A stretch of DNA of 64,000 bases, from positions 333,846 to 397,845 of the forward strand of contig NMRA01000010.1 of NCBI GenBank assembly GCA_002633005.1, given 5' to 3'. The notes beneath the pieces were generated by a model. The model did not search any database. It worked only from the letters and a program-made list of their open reading frames with translations, and was not told the DNA's origin. Below are positions 46,690-59,378 of the stretch, one piece after another; positions within the stretch are counted from its first letter, which is position 1, and each line of letters begins with the position of its first letter. This DNA is from Phoronis australis. Lineage: Eukaryota > Phoronida > Phoronidae. The position numbers and the translations under genes are program-made.

Positions 46690-49600
46690 ATCGTGATAGT
46701 GGACTAAGGGCTATCAGCGTGTAAGATTACGTACCCTAGCATAACATCAAGCGGTCAATCATGCATATCTTGTATGGACAATTCGTGCAGCCAACAGTAA
46801 TGGCCAACTTGTTGTGACTGGTGGTGTCTTAACAAAACATAACGGATAAAAAACATCCAGCATGTCGTCTTAAAAACTACAAACAACTTGCAAGTATTAG
46901 TATTTCAACAAAATTCGAATAAATGCAGAACTTCAGATATCCCAACCCTTTATAAATAATTCCTATTTTGTTATCTTACACATCAGAGAATAACACTACG
47001 AAAAATGCGTAAGGTTACATCTCAGTGTTTAACATTACGCATCCGCCCGTAATATCAAGCAGTCATATATGTTGAAAAAACGGCCCGTGCAACTATGGGC
47101 TACCAGCGTGTAAAATTACGTATCCGAGAGTAATATCAAGCGGTCATGCACAATATTATGTATAGTGACAAAAATTGCGGGTGAGTCTAAAGCCTATATA
47201 AAAACCCGAGCGTAATATCAAGCGACCGTAATATTACGCAGACAAGAGTAATGCACGTATTTTTTATTCCGATATTAGGTAATAGTACATATAATTTGGT
47301 GACAAAACGTATATTGAGCTCCCACAAGAAACATGCTGTCAAGCGCAGCCAAAAGTGATAGACACATTTTAGCTTCTGATATTAGATTACATATATCCTG
47401 ATGGCAAAACGTAAAGCTCACATTTGAACTAATAGTTCAACGATTGTGTGAGACAAAAACACCGCCGCAAAGTTTAGCGTGAGGTGGTCAGAAGCACATT
47501 CGTTAACAATGGGAACGATATTATCGAAAAACCGCACCCAGTTTTCAAAAAAGTTTGTCAGCTACCTTGTGGTTGATCATATGAAATCTACCTGAACTGT
47601 GTCTGTAGAAGACGGCCCAGTGAGCAATCGTCCGTGCGAGCCCTATATAAGCTACCGCGCGTAATATCAAGCGACCGCAACATTACGAAACGCTTCGTCC
47701 TATAAACTACAAGCAACATGCTGTCAAGCATTAGTATTATAACAAAATTCGAATAAATATCATCAGAAATCCGAAGTCATCTTAACATAAACTTCGATCA
47801 TGGATGATGTTATACGTTAAGCACAAGACTACGCAAAATGCGTAAGATTACACGTCAGCATGTAAGATTACGCATCTGCACGTAATATTAGGCAATCAAG
47901 TATATTGAAGAAATCACCCGTGCAACTAAGGGCTATCAGCGTGTAACAGTACGTATCTATACCTAATATCAAACGGTTATGAAGATGACAAAAAATCGCC
48001 GGTGTGATCAACGCCTATATAAAGGTCCGAGCTCAACATGAAGCGATCGTAACATTACACGAGCGTAATATTACGCAAGAAACCTCCACCGGAGTATGGA
48101 AATGATGAAACACTGCATCGCATAGCCAATTGTAATGGACATGTTTTAGATTTTGATATCAGGTTTTAGTACATGTAAGTTGATGGCAAAATGTTAAGCT
48201 CCTATTTGAACTAGTAGTTGAACGGTTGTTTGAGACACAGACGTCGCAACAAATTTAACGTGAGGAACATAAGCTCACGATGCTAACTGAATTACCAAGA
48301 GTTTGCATTCAGTTTTCAAAAAAGATGGGTTAAAACCCTTCGTCAGCCGCCTTGTGGGTTGACCATATGAAATCTACCTGAACTATGTCTGTAGACGACG
48401 GCCCAGTGAACAACCGTGCGTGCGAGCCTTATCTAAGCTACCGTGCGTAATATCAAGCGAACGTAATATTACGCCACGCTTCGTTATATAAACTACAAGC
48501 AACATGCTGTCAACCATTAGTATGACAACAAAATTCGAATAAATATCATTAGAAATTCCAAGTCATCATAACATAAACTTCGTTCATGGATAATGTTACA
48601 GGCGTCAGGCTTGCGTCTATGCAAAATGCGTAACATTACACGTCAGCGTGTAAGATTACGCATCCTCACGTAATATCAAGCCCTCATCTATGTTAAAAAA
48701 TTTGCCCGTGCGACTAAGGGCGGTCAGCGTGCAACATTACGTACCTGTACCTAATATCAGTCATGCATAATATGAAGATGACAAAAAGTCGCGGATGTGA
48801 CCAACGCCTATATAAAGATCCGAGCTCAAGATCAAGCGACCGTAATATTACGCGCGACCGTAATATTACGCATGAAATCACCGAAGTGTGGAAATGATGA
48901 ATCACTGTGCATCGCACAGCCAATTGTAATGGACATATTTTGGATTGTGATATTAGATTTTGGCATATATAATTTGACGACAAAATGTAAAGCTCCCATT
49001 TGAACTAATAGTTGAACGATTGTTTGTAACACGAACGCCGCCGCAAAGTTTAACGTGAGGGTAAAAGCACATTACGCTAACGATGGCAAAATAATTACCG
49101 AAAAATTGTATTCAGCTTTCAAACAAGATTGGGTTAAAACTCTTCGACAGCCATCTTGTGGGTTGACCATATGAAATCTAAATGAACTTTTTCTGTAGAC
49201 GACGGCCCAGCGAAGAATCGTGCGTGCGAGCCCTATCTAAGATATCGCGCGTAATATCAAGCGACCGTAATATTACGCCACGCTTCGTCTTATAGGCTAC
49301 TAGCAACATGCTGTCAAACATTAGTATTACAACAAAATTCGAATAAATATCAGAAATCCGAAGTCATCATAACGTAAACTTCGTTCATGGATGATGTTAC
49401 ACGTCTCAGACAAGACTACGCAAAAATGCGTAAAATTACACGTCAGCGTGTAAGTTTACGCATCTGCACGTAATATCAAGTAGTCATGTATGTTGAAAAA
49501 AATCACCCGTGCAACTAAGGGCTATCAGCGTGCAACATTAGGTATAGGTACCTAATATCAAACGGTCATGCATAATATAAAGATGACAAAAATCGACGGT

Positions 49601-52470
49601 GTGATCAACGCCTATATAAAGGACCGAGCTCAACTTCAACCGACCGTAATATTACGCGACCGTAATATTACGCTACAGTAATATTACGCAAGAAACCTCC
49701 ACCGACTGTGCATGTCACAGCCAATTGTAATGGACATGCTTTAGATTCTGACATTAGATTTTAGTACATGTAAGTTGATGGCAAAATTTAAAGCTCCCAT
49801 TTGAACGAATAGTTGAACGATTGTTTGAGACACGAAAGCCGCTGCAAAGTTGAACGTAAGGGGATTGGAAGCATATAAGCTCCCGATGGGAACTGAATTA
49901 CCAAAAGTTTGCATTCAGTTTTCACAAAAGATAGATTTAAATCCTTCGTCAAGCACCTTGTGGTTTGACCCTATGATATGTACGTGAAGTATATTTGTAT
50001 ACCATAACACAGTCAAGAATCGCCCGTGCAAGCCCTATCTAAGCTACCGCGCGTAATATCAAGCGACCGTAATATTACGCCACGCTTCGTCTTATAAACT
50101 ACAAGCAACATGCTGTCAAGCATTTCTAATACAACAAAATTCGAATAAATATCATTAGAATACCAAGTCATCATAACATAAACTTTGTTCATGGATGATG
50201 TTACGCGTCAGGCACAACACTACTTAAAATGCTTAATATTACTCGTCAGCGCGTAAGATTACGCATCCTCACGTATTATCAAGCAGTCATGTATGTTGAA
50301 AAAAATTGCCCGTGCGACTAAGGGCTGTCAGCATGCAACATTACGAATCTCTACCTAATATCAAACGGTCATGCATAATATGAAGATGACAAAAATCGCC
50401 GGTGTGAACAACGCCCATATGAATGTCTGAGCTCAACATCAAACGATCGTAATATTACGCGTCCGTAATTTTACGCAAAAAACCTCCACCGAAGTATGGA
50501 AATTATGAGTCACTGTATCGCGTAGTCAATTGTAAGGGACATATTTTAAATTCTGATATTAGGTTTTATTACATGTAAGCTGATGGCAAAAGGTAAAGTT
50601 CCCATTTGAACTAATAGTTGAACATTTGTTTGAGACACGCATGCCCCAGCAAACGGTTTAACGTGAGGGGATTGGGAGCACATAAACTCTCGATGTTCGT
50701 ATTCAGTTTTCAAAAAAGATGGGGCTTCAACGCTTTGTCAGCCACCTTGTGGCTTGAGCCTATGAAATCTATCCGAACTGTGTCTGTGTAGGACGGCCCA
50801 GTGAGCAACCGCCTTTGCGAGCCCTATCTAAGCTACCGCGCGTAATATCAAGCGGCCGTAATATTACGCCACGCTTCCTCTTATAAACTACAAGTAACAT
50901 GCTGCCAATACAGCATTGGTATTACAAGAAAATTCGCATAAAGGTCATCAGAAATCCCAAGTCACCATAACATAAAACTTCGTTCATGGATGATGTTAAA
51001 CGTCTGGGATACGTGATGAAAAAAATCGCCTGGTGGCGTGCAACTGAGGCATATGAGCGTGTAACCTTAAAGACACACACGTACGTAATATCCAGCATTT
51101 ATGCGTAATATCATACATGATAAAAAATTGCCCGTGCAACTAAGACCTATACAAGTACCCCTGCCTAACATCAAACGACCATAATATTACGCAAAAAGCT
51201 CCGTACCGAGTGATGGCTTACTGCGCATGCTGCAGCCAAGAGTAGTGGGCAAATTTTAGCTTCTGCATTAGGTTTTAGTACATTTAAGTTGGTGGCAAAG
51301 CATACAGCTCACATTTGAACTTTAATAGTTGAACGGTTGTTTGACACGGACACCGCCGCAAAGTTTGATTTGAGTAGGTTGGAATCATATTCGCTATCGC
51401 TGGGAACGAAATTACCAAAAATATAAGCTAAAACTCTGTCTCAGCTACCTCGTGGGTTGACTGTTTGACAATTATCTACCTGAACTGCGTCTGTATACGA
51501 CCGNGCATTCAGTTTTCACAAAAGATAGATTTAAATCCTTCGTCAAGCACCTTGTGGTTTGACCCTATGATATGTACGTGAAGTATATTTGTATACCATA
51601 ACACAGTCAAGAATCGCCCGTGCAAGCCCTATCTAAGCTACCGCGTGTAATATCAAGCGACCGTAATATTACGCCACGCTTCGTCTTATAAACTACAAGC
51701 AACATGCTGTCAAGCATTTCTAATACAACAAAATTCGAATAAATATCATTAGAATACCAAGTCATCATAACATAAACTTTGTTCATGGATGATGTTACGC
51801 GTCAGGCACAACACTACTTAAAATGCTTAATATTACACGTCAGCGCGTAAGATTACACATCCTCACGTATTATCAAGCATTCATGTATGTTGAAAAAATT
51901 GCCCGTGCGACTAAGGGCTGTCAGCATGCAACATTACGAATCTCTACCTAATATCAAACGGTCATGCATAATATGAAGATGACAAAAATCGCCGGTGTGA
52001 ACAACGCCCATATGAATATCTGAGCTCAACATCAAACGATCGTAATATTACGCGTCCGTAATTTTACGCAAGAAATATCCACTGAAGTATGGAAATTATG
52101 AGTCACTGTATCGCGTAGTCAATTGTAAGGGACATATTTTCAATTCTGATATTACTGTAGGTTTTATTACATGTAAGTTGATGGCAAAAGGTAAAGTTCC
52201 CATTTGAACTGATAGTTGAACATTTGTTTGAGACACGCATGCCCCAGCAAACGGTTAAACGTGAGGGGATTGGGAGCACATAAACTCTCGATGTTCGTAT
52301 TCAGTTTTCAAAAAAGATGGGGCTTCAACGCTTTGTCAGCCACCTTGTGGCTTGAGCCTATGAAATCTATCCCAACTGTGTCTGTGTAGGACGGCCCAGT
52401 GAGCAACCGCCTTTGCGAGCCCTATCTAAGCTACCGCGCGTAATATCAAGCGGCCGTAATATTACGCTAC
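46690..52470. repeat. ~0.8 kb macro-repeat array, about 7 units
   Basis: The block CGCGTAATATCAAGCG followed by GTAATATTACG(CC) and CGCTTCGTC..TATAAACTAC recurs near 47652, 48432, 49240, 50043, 50833, 51623 and 52432, a spacing of 780-809 bp except across the N. Each unit also carries TGCGTAAGATTAC-type pairs, GGACAT(A/G)TTTTA and AGTTGAACG(A/G)TTGTTTGA. The first units have CCTATATAAA motifs. About 16 exact TAATATTAC cores lie in the array. No coding capacity. Confidence 0.85.
51504..51504. other. Contig join with restarted sequence
   Basis: After the N, 51505-52462 repeats 49911-50868 almost exactly, then departs from it at a TAATATTACGC palindrome. Confidence 0.8.
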
Positions 52471-52789
52471 AAACTTTCACCAAAGTATGGAAAAACTGAG
52501 TCACTGTGCATTGTGCAGCCAGAAGTAATGGCCATATTTTAACTTCTGATATTAGGTTTTGGTACTTTCAAGTTGATGGCAGACGCAAAGTCCACACTTG
52601 GCCCATTTTAATAGTCGGACACGCACTTGCGCCAGACAAGGACCCCTGGGCGCTGTTTAAATTGTTCGTGGGAAGGACACGGTTTTCAAAAAAGCGTGCG
52701 CCGCGCCTTGTAAAAATCAACCCGTACTTCAGCACTATGACCACGCACAGGGGAAAACCATTCGAGCACCAGAGGCCAATCGCACCCGT

Positions 52790-53708
52790 GCGTAATATCA
52801 AGCGTCCGTAATATCATACCTCGGAACACGACGGAAGGATCAAAAACGTGAAACAGCTTGTTTATTGAAGTTAGCCTTCACAAGCGCCGGACAGGGAAAA
52901 TCACCCGAGAGGAGCGTATCCAAGCACCCGCGCGTAATATCAAACGACCGTTATATCAGGCATCGGAGCACGACAGAAGGTTCAAAAGAGTGAAACAATA
53001 ATACAGGGTGTTTACGAGAGCTAGCTTTCGCAATCGCGACATTTTAAGCCACAGGCGTTCAATCATTTGAGCTTCGCCAGAATTTAACCCTCACCCCGCT
53101 TCCGCTATCATATGGTATATACTTAGGCCAAGCTGTTGTGACCCTTGGTGTCTCAACTGTACATCCTTCGGAGCTAGAACATGTTTTAACATAACATGAC
53201 AAAAGCAACAAAACAACAGATCAAAAAAAAACTTCCAACAAATCGTCTTATAAACTACAAGCAACATACCGTCAAGCGCTAGCGTTACCACAGAATTCGA
53301 ATAAATGCGGCATTTCTGATATCCCAAGTCACTATACAGCAAATTTCATTCTTACTTGATATTACACATCAGATATGTAAGATTACGCAAAACTGCGTAA
53401 GATTACACATCAGTGTGTAATATTACGGACCCGTGCGTAATATCAAGCAGTCGTGCGTAATATTACGCATGACTAGCGTAATATTACGCATTCCTTGTGT
53501 GTAATATTACGAAAGCAGATTTCAATGGCTAATTAACAGAAGGCTAAATGAGGTTTTTCAAAAGTAGAACATGAAATGCATTAAGGAGGGGGTCATGATC
53601 GATTATAAACCAAATTTAAAAACAAAATGTTGATATTTATCTGAAATGTAATATTACATTTCAGTTTGGGACAAAATGGGAAAGTCCCTTTTTAAATGGG
53701 AAGCGCTT
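52790..53708 (-). repeat. Right inverted arm of the 17 kb element
   Basis: Mirror of the left arm. TAATATTAC lies near 53421, 53457, 53476, 53501 and 53648. Two diverged ~135 bp subrepeats (52790-52925, 52925-53045) share GTAATATCAA(G/A)CG, GAACACGAC(G/A)GAAG and (A/G)GCTAGC/TTAGCCTT blocks. Confidence 0.7.
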
Positions 53709-53719
53709 CTTCAGACTTA

Positions 53720-54240
53720 TCAAGAAGGTCCTAAATACCGTAACGTTGGGTAAGAGCCAGTTAAAAACACTACTGTCTCTTAACTAAGTGTTGGCAGCAA
53801 TAATTCTAGACTAGTTGAAAGAATAACACTCTGACTGCAAGTCACAGTTTTATACTCGTCTGTTGACTAAATGTTTGTCAACTTCCACAATTCACGGAAA
53901 TTTATGAATGAATGCATTGCAAGTGTTAAAAATCACGATTTACGTAATGGTTGTTTTAAAAAGTATGTAACATGCTGAAACCAGGCTCTTACTCGTCTGG
54001 ATATGGTTGTTAAGGGAAATGAAACAATGTTTATTGATAAAAACTTAATCAAACGTACCATACAGTTGGTAGCAACAGTCAAAAGCAAGTGAACACCAGG
54101 TTTGCAAAACTGACTTTGATGAATAAGCGTCGGATTTTGAATAAGAGCCAGTTTGGAATAAGCGCCGCCGGGGTCAAAAAATGTAATTAAGAAATCAATA
54201 AGCGCTCCAGTGCTAATAAGCGACACTGCCGTAACCTTAT
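53720..54240. repeat. AATAAGCG-motif cluster, probable old transposon fragment
   Basis: Five AATAAG(C/A)G motifs lie between 54120 and 54226, and TACCGTAACG near 53736 resembles GCCGTAACC near 54230. The motif matches the ends of the element at 27111-28203. Boundaries not resolved. Confidence 0.4.
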
Positions 54241-57200
54241 TCTATGGTTAAAGCTGCACAGGAGAGAATACTAGATTGTATTTATGGTATTGAAGACCAA
54301 AAGCGTAGTGAGGAAGGGAAATTTGTAATTTAGACAATCATTGAAGTGAAAATATTGGAGAATTCAGGGATGGTTGTTTTTAGTGAAAGGTGTGAATGGT
54401 TCAACAAAGTTATAGCTTCACACCAAAACAACTGCTTTTCAAAACAAATAATAGCACTGTGCCGGTGAATCTGTTGCTCAGGGCAGTTCTTGTCTGCACA
54501 GCTTGGTTAATGAGAAAAGCCCAGCAGTAATGAACATCGGACTTCAGCTTTGTCAATTTTGAGAACAGGCATATGTGGTTACATATTGACCATCTGTGAT
54601 ATCACTCCAGGAAAACAGCTGTGTATTGCAATGGCTACAAGCAGACAACCCTCCAAAATTTTGCTTGCTTCATTTGATAATTCCTTTCAACTCCATTTGT
54701 TGGCATCATTAAATTGTTTTTCGCCAAGGAGATGTAAAGACCAGTGTATCACAGATAATCAAGCCTAATACAAAATATTGCAGTTTTCATTTTTTTTTCA
54801 TTTTTAGCAGCGAGTAAAAAGGGTGTCACCTTTTAATTTAACCACGTAATTTGAGTGGAGGTAGCAATCTCAATGACAAATTTACAAGAACCCTTGAAAT
54901 GGAAGTCTTCTGAACTTGGTTTTTTTTTAAATTCATGTGTTAATCTATTGAAATAATAATAAAACCCAACGCATCAAGAAATATTACCTGAAGATGCCCG
55001 TGAACATATTATTTCAGTCATTCATTACAGCAAGTTAATTCTATCATGCTTTGTTCACTGAGTCATAGAAGTCAAAGAACAAATCAGAGGACGATTATGA
55101 TTTAATCCACAGTTCAAATTAAAATTGGATCTATATATTTGGTTTCTACAGTGAAAGACTTTCAAGGTAGTTGAAGGTTACCGCTACTGTACACAAGTTA
55201 CAACTGAAATAATCTCAGTACAGTAAAGTTTATATGTGAGTCAAAATGATCTAATCTTTCACCAATATAAGTAACTTAGAATGCACAGTACTTTAGAACA
55301 TTTAAGCATTACAAACGTTATCCAACAACAAGACAAATTTACATGATATGAAAGTGGATATGCCTAACTATTACCATGGCAACTAGGTATTTCCTTACAT
55401 TAGAATTCGACAAGCGTGATTTGAAAAAATAAAAAGTTGTATGGAAAAATAATTGGAAGCTTCACAATCCAACATGGCCTATTACTCTAATTAAGAGTTC
55501 TTACATTTTGGGCCTTGATAGCTTGAATTAAGAAAGCAATAAGTTACAACGCATGCATTGAAAGAACGATTCATACGAAAAATTTAGAAAAATATGAATT
55601 ATGTTGTGACACATAATCAAACGTTGAAGCGCAATTGACTTTCAAGGAAAAAACAATAATTTTTTTCGAAACTTTCAACTATCTTTTAAGCTGAGTGTAT
55701 GGTCAACTGAATGGGATATTCACACTGTAATAATTAGAATATTCCTTATATTTTTGCACAAAAACATAAACATTGTGCAAAGTTGTTTTTTTCTAGCATA
55801 TTTCATCAAAATGTATCAAAGTTAAAACTTCACCAAGTAAAAAATAGCCGATTGAACATGCCCTTCAGTTCAACAGAAGTCGTCATGTCGGTGCAAACGG
55901 AAATTGTGAGCCTTTTTATCACTCAATAAGTAATATCTACTAGGCTGAAATCCAATGAAAAGTATTGAATCGCTCAGAATTGTAGGTATAGATCTTTCTC
56001 ACTAAATTTCATCGTAAATTATTGGTGAAAATAAATAATGCACGGTTTTAAAATGGTCTCGTAATTTGTGCCGCTGGTGTCCAAGATGGCCAACCAGATC
56101 CAAACAAATGACCCAAATTTTGCCACCAAAATTGCAATAAATGTGCACTGCTTAACCCGATTTTGATAATTTTTCAATTTTTATTGAGTGAGATGCATTA
56201 TCTTTCCGATTATATTGAAGTATTTTTGCAAATCGAAAAAAAAATTGGTTGGACAGCCCTACTCTTACTGTTCATTTAGTACAGCTATCGATCGACTAGG
56301 CTAAAATTCAATGGATTGCAATGACAGGTAACGAGCATCAAGCTATAATTCAGCACATCCAAACACTGGTATGTTGCAAAAACTGTAATTTAAAAGAAAA
56401 GCAATCTAGTGGTTACTTCTAGCACTAATCCTGTCCGCCATTTTGAATGTTAGGTTGTCAATAGTAGCTCAAGGCCCACTAGCTTCTGGATAGCGACGGC
56501 ATGTACCGTTTCGAATACTCTCTAAAAGTTCATTCATCCTGGTTTACAACCATACTCGGGTCATAGGCTTTTGTTCTAGAAGCAGTCCATAGAAATGTGT
56601 TCGCTACAAACTACCGAATATGGCGACGCTCCACTCGTGGACTTCGCAAAGTATTCTCACTTGGGTCGCAGTCTTGTATCAGTGGAAAACATATGCAAAG
56701 ATACCCCAGCTCTTGGCATATTGCCACAGCCTCCAACTACACAACGGTCAAGCATTCTTGTTCAAATATTTACTCCAGTTTAAATCTAAAAATCCGTCTA
56801 CATTAAATGAAAAAAGTACTCCTCTTGGCGCGCAGCAATGGACACTGTGGACTCAGTCAGGCTGACTCTGCATTGATCAGGTCAGTCCCCAGTAACTAAA
56901 AATGTTTATGGCAACACACAAGACCATGTGCATATGTGTCACATTTCAGAGAATTAATGGGCAAAAATTGCATAATAAACCATTCTAACAAACACATATT
57001 AAGATTCCATTTGTGCAAGATAGTCCCAGTCAAGAGTACAAACCTATGGACAGACTCGGCAGTGATCGGGTCAGGAATTCCTGATGTGTTCCTGATGTGA
57101 CTTGTTTCCGAAGATAGCCGAATTTCAAAATTTTCTGTTCACAAAATTTTTGAGGTACAAAATAAAAAGAAATGTGGTTCATAAGCAAACTTTATTAATA

Positions 57201-57344
57201 GTCAACACATCAGTTTACATATTAGCTACAACTAAATAGCTGTGAACCAATCTCTTTAATTTGCAGTGCACATCATGTTCCTCTTGTGCTTTGAGCGTGT
57301 GCCTGGTATTAACTCTGTACGTAATATTCATGTCTTTCTGTCAG
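54241..57344. other. Distal part of RLR intron 13
   Basis: AT-rich, no recognisable gene or clear repeat. Frames near 56595-56865 overlap in several phases without family signatures. Confidence 0.5.
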
Positions 57345-57578
57345 AGAGGAAGGACTTGCTTGAGGATCTTGCTCGACGTGATCAGAATCCAAAGCTCAAT
57401 GCACTGAAGTTGAAAATCCTGGAAGCCTATCAAGAGAATCCAGACAGTCATGGCATTGTATTTGTCAAAACGCGGGCTCTGTGTACGTCTATGGTTAGCT
57501 GGATGGAAGATACGGAAGAGTTGCGTCACTTAAAGCCTGCTAAAGTGACTGGAGCCAATGAAACTGCCAGTGCGAATG
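57345..57578 (+). CDS. RLR exon 14: start of helicase domain 2, motif IV
   Basis: Acceptor TTTCTGTCAG ends at 57344, donor GTACAT at 57579. The first codon is completed by the G ending exon 13, so the long intron is in phase. Encodes ERKDLLEDLARRDQNPKL, then HGIVFVKTRALCTSMVSWME (motif IV) and LKPAKVTGANETASAN. The open frame extends upstream to 57266 but that part is intronic. Confidence 0.94.
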
Positions 57579-58761
57579 GTACATTAAACATTTTTTTTTC
57601 ATTGAAGTTGATAAAGGATGGACATCTAATTCACTGTTAATTTCACTACGATTGTGATTGTTTTTCAACAGTTCAAGAGTCTTTTGGTTCAGTAGTAAAA
57701 ATTTTTTGTTTGGAATGACTAATATTTTTCTAGGCGTATTCAGTGCCATTCCAAATGTGCTGTGGTAAAAAAGACATAAATTTACAAACAGTAACTTCTT
57801 GGAAGTAGATATGCAATTCTCTTGTATATGAAGATTTTGTCGTGCAAACAACCTTACTACGCAATTCATTTTACTAGACGTAAGAGTGGCATAGTTGCTG
57901 CCAGTTTCTCAGTGATCAGAACTGCTCTGCTTGCAATTTATTGTGACCGGTGTCCCATCCTCAAATTGGTCACAGCCATTTATCATGACACCCTTTAACC
58001 AAACACACTTTAGATTAATGACCCTCGGTTCAAATTCTTCTGTTGAGTATTGGCAGAATTTCTTATTTTACTTTATTCAGCATTTTGCAGCAATTTGATA
58101 CCAGACATAAAGGAGAAGACAATCATGTTAGAGTCGTCTTTAGTTATAACACAATTTTCTGGTTTTCCCAGACAATTTTGTAACTTAACTAAATTTCCCT
58201 GGGTTCTAATTAATTATGCATTGTCCTCTCTGGATATGATGATATATTGTGGACTAAAATTTAGCATTTTCAGCTGTTTGGTTTGTAAAACTGAATGCTT
58301 CATGTAAAGTTAAGTTTAGGAGAATTATTGCCTGAAATAGAGATGCATTAGGTTTAGGTTCTGAGATACAAGGTAATGAATGGTTTAGTAAATCTTTGAA
58401 CCATGGGAGATAATTGGCTTGCGAGTGCACGGAAACATTTAACAAAATATGAATGTACAAGATTGATATCTGGATTCAACCTCAATTAGAAACTGTTGTC
58501 ATGCGGAGTTGAAACCAACTGGAGGTTTTAGCAATGCGTGCAACTAGATAATTGGCGTTATTGAAAGTAATTCTGATATTTGAGAGGTCATAACTGGCAG
58601 GTCTGTATACAGATAATGTATACACACATATTACACTATGATGACTAATGCATATGACAACAGTGCACACCAGCTATAGTTTTCAAAATGGATATTCTTA
58701 AAGAACTTATTGTTATTAGCATGATACATGATTTTTGTGGTTTCTGTTTTGGATTTTTCAG
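57579..58761. other. RLR intron 14
   Basis: AT-rich non-coding sequence; nothing recognised. Confidence 0.5.
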
Positions 58762-58929
58762 GAATGACACAGAGACAACAGGTGGATACCCTTAATTACT
58801 TCAAAGATGGCAAACATAAAATCATCATCGCCACATCTGTGGCAGAGGAGGGTCTGGACATTAGAAGCTGTAACCTGGTCATACGTTACCAACATGTGAC
58901 CAATGAGATCGCGATGGTACAGGCCAGAG
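58762..58929 (+). CDS. RLR exon 15: motifs V and VI
   Basis: Acceptor GGATTTTTCAG ends at 58761, donor GTCAGT at 58930. Encodes [40 protein letters not shown] (motif V) and MVQARG, the first part of motif VI; the rest of QARGRAR is in exon 16. Phase 1 in and out. Confidence 0.96.
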
Positions 58930-59378
58930 GTCAGTTAGTACTAATTACCTTAATTTCCAGGAATGAGTGCAGTTGTCAACTTTGAACACAATATGACAGA
59001 CACGCAGAATTTCGTTTTCTCAATTTTTTAATGTGTTTGTTTTTTGAAGTGGGTTTGTTCTTAACAGGAAGCATGTTACACGCCATCAAGTTTAGCATGA
59101 AACGTTCAAAAATTGAAAATTGTCATTCTACTGCTTTTGTTCAAAATTGGAGAATTTTCAGTTTTGGAACTAAGTAAGTCAAAAATGCATGAAAAACTTC
59201 AATTCAGAACATGAAATTCATGTTTTACTCCAATAATGCTTTTTGGTACTGATGCTTCTCAAATTCAATGTCGCATTTCTTTAAACAGTTTACATTTTAT
59301 TGTTAATCCTTAATGGAAACTTATGTGAATAAAAGTAATCCTAAGGTGGATACTTGTCATGAAAAGGAAGTGATCTTT

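Larger units (their letters stand above)
38200..46690. other. Interior of the 17 kb element
   Basis: Mixed sequence with no recognisable gene. The largest frames (40137-40532 on +, 131 residues; 42738-43019 on +, 93 residues) show no domain I know. One left-orientation motif, CGCTTGATATTATGCAC, lies near 40148. A MITE (43188-43340) and an assembly duplication (43835-45395) lie inside. Small hairpins are at 45644-45672 and 46300-46329. Confidence 0.5.
36590..53708. mobile_element. ~17 kb element with long inverted ends and TAATATTAC palindrome arrays
   Basis: The left end CTTCCCATTTAAAAAGGGAC and right end (complement) agree closely. The match continues about 200 bp nearly unbroken and, with indels, for 0.7-1 kb or more (36590-37500 against 52850-53708). 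Both ends carry the same near-terminal palindrome with core GTAATATTAC (36635-36658 and its mirror). The motif GCTTGATATTACGC points one way in the left arm and the opposite way in the right arm. No frame above about 140 residues and no recognisable enzyme: either non-autonomous or a structural repeat. Without assembly duplications it is nearer 15 kb. No convincing target duplication. Confidence 0.75.
34117..57344. other. RLR intron 13, 23.2 kb
   Basis: Phase 1 at both ends, and exons 13 and 14 are continuous by homology, so I see no missing exon. It contains a 44-base gap, an antisense ASS exon, the ~17 kb palindrome-rich element and AT-rich filler (54300-57340) in which no gene is recognised. 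Confidence 0.7.

Noticed and set aside
36590-53708. CRISPR-like or bacterial repeat array
   Set aside because: Units are ~0.8 kb, diverged, lack regular short spacers and lie in an animal intron.
36590-53708. Polinton/Maverick identification
   Set aside because: Size and long inverted ends fit, but no polymerase, integrase, protease or packaging ATPase frame is visible and no target duplication was found.
57266-57344. Upstream extension of the exon 14 frame to a Met
   Set aside because: The acceptor TTTCTGTCAG at 57344 gives the right phase with exon 13, and the extension has no family similarity.
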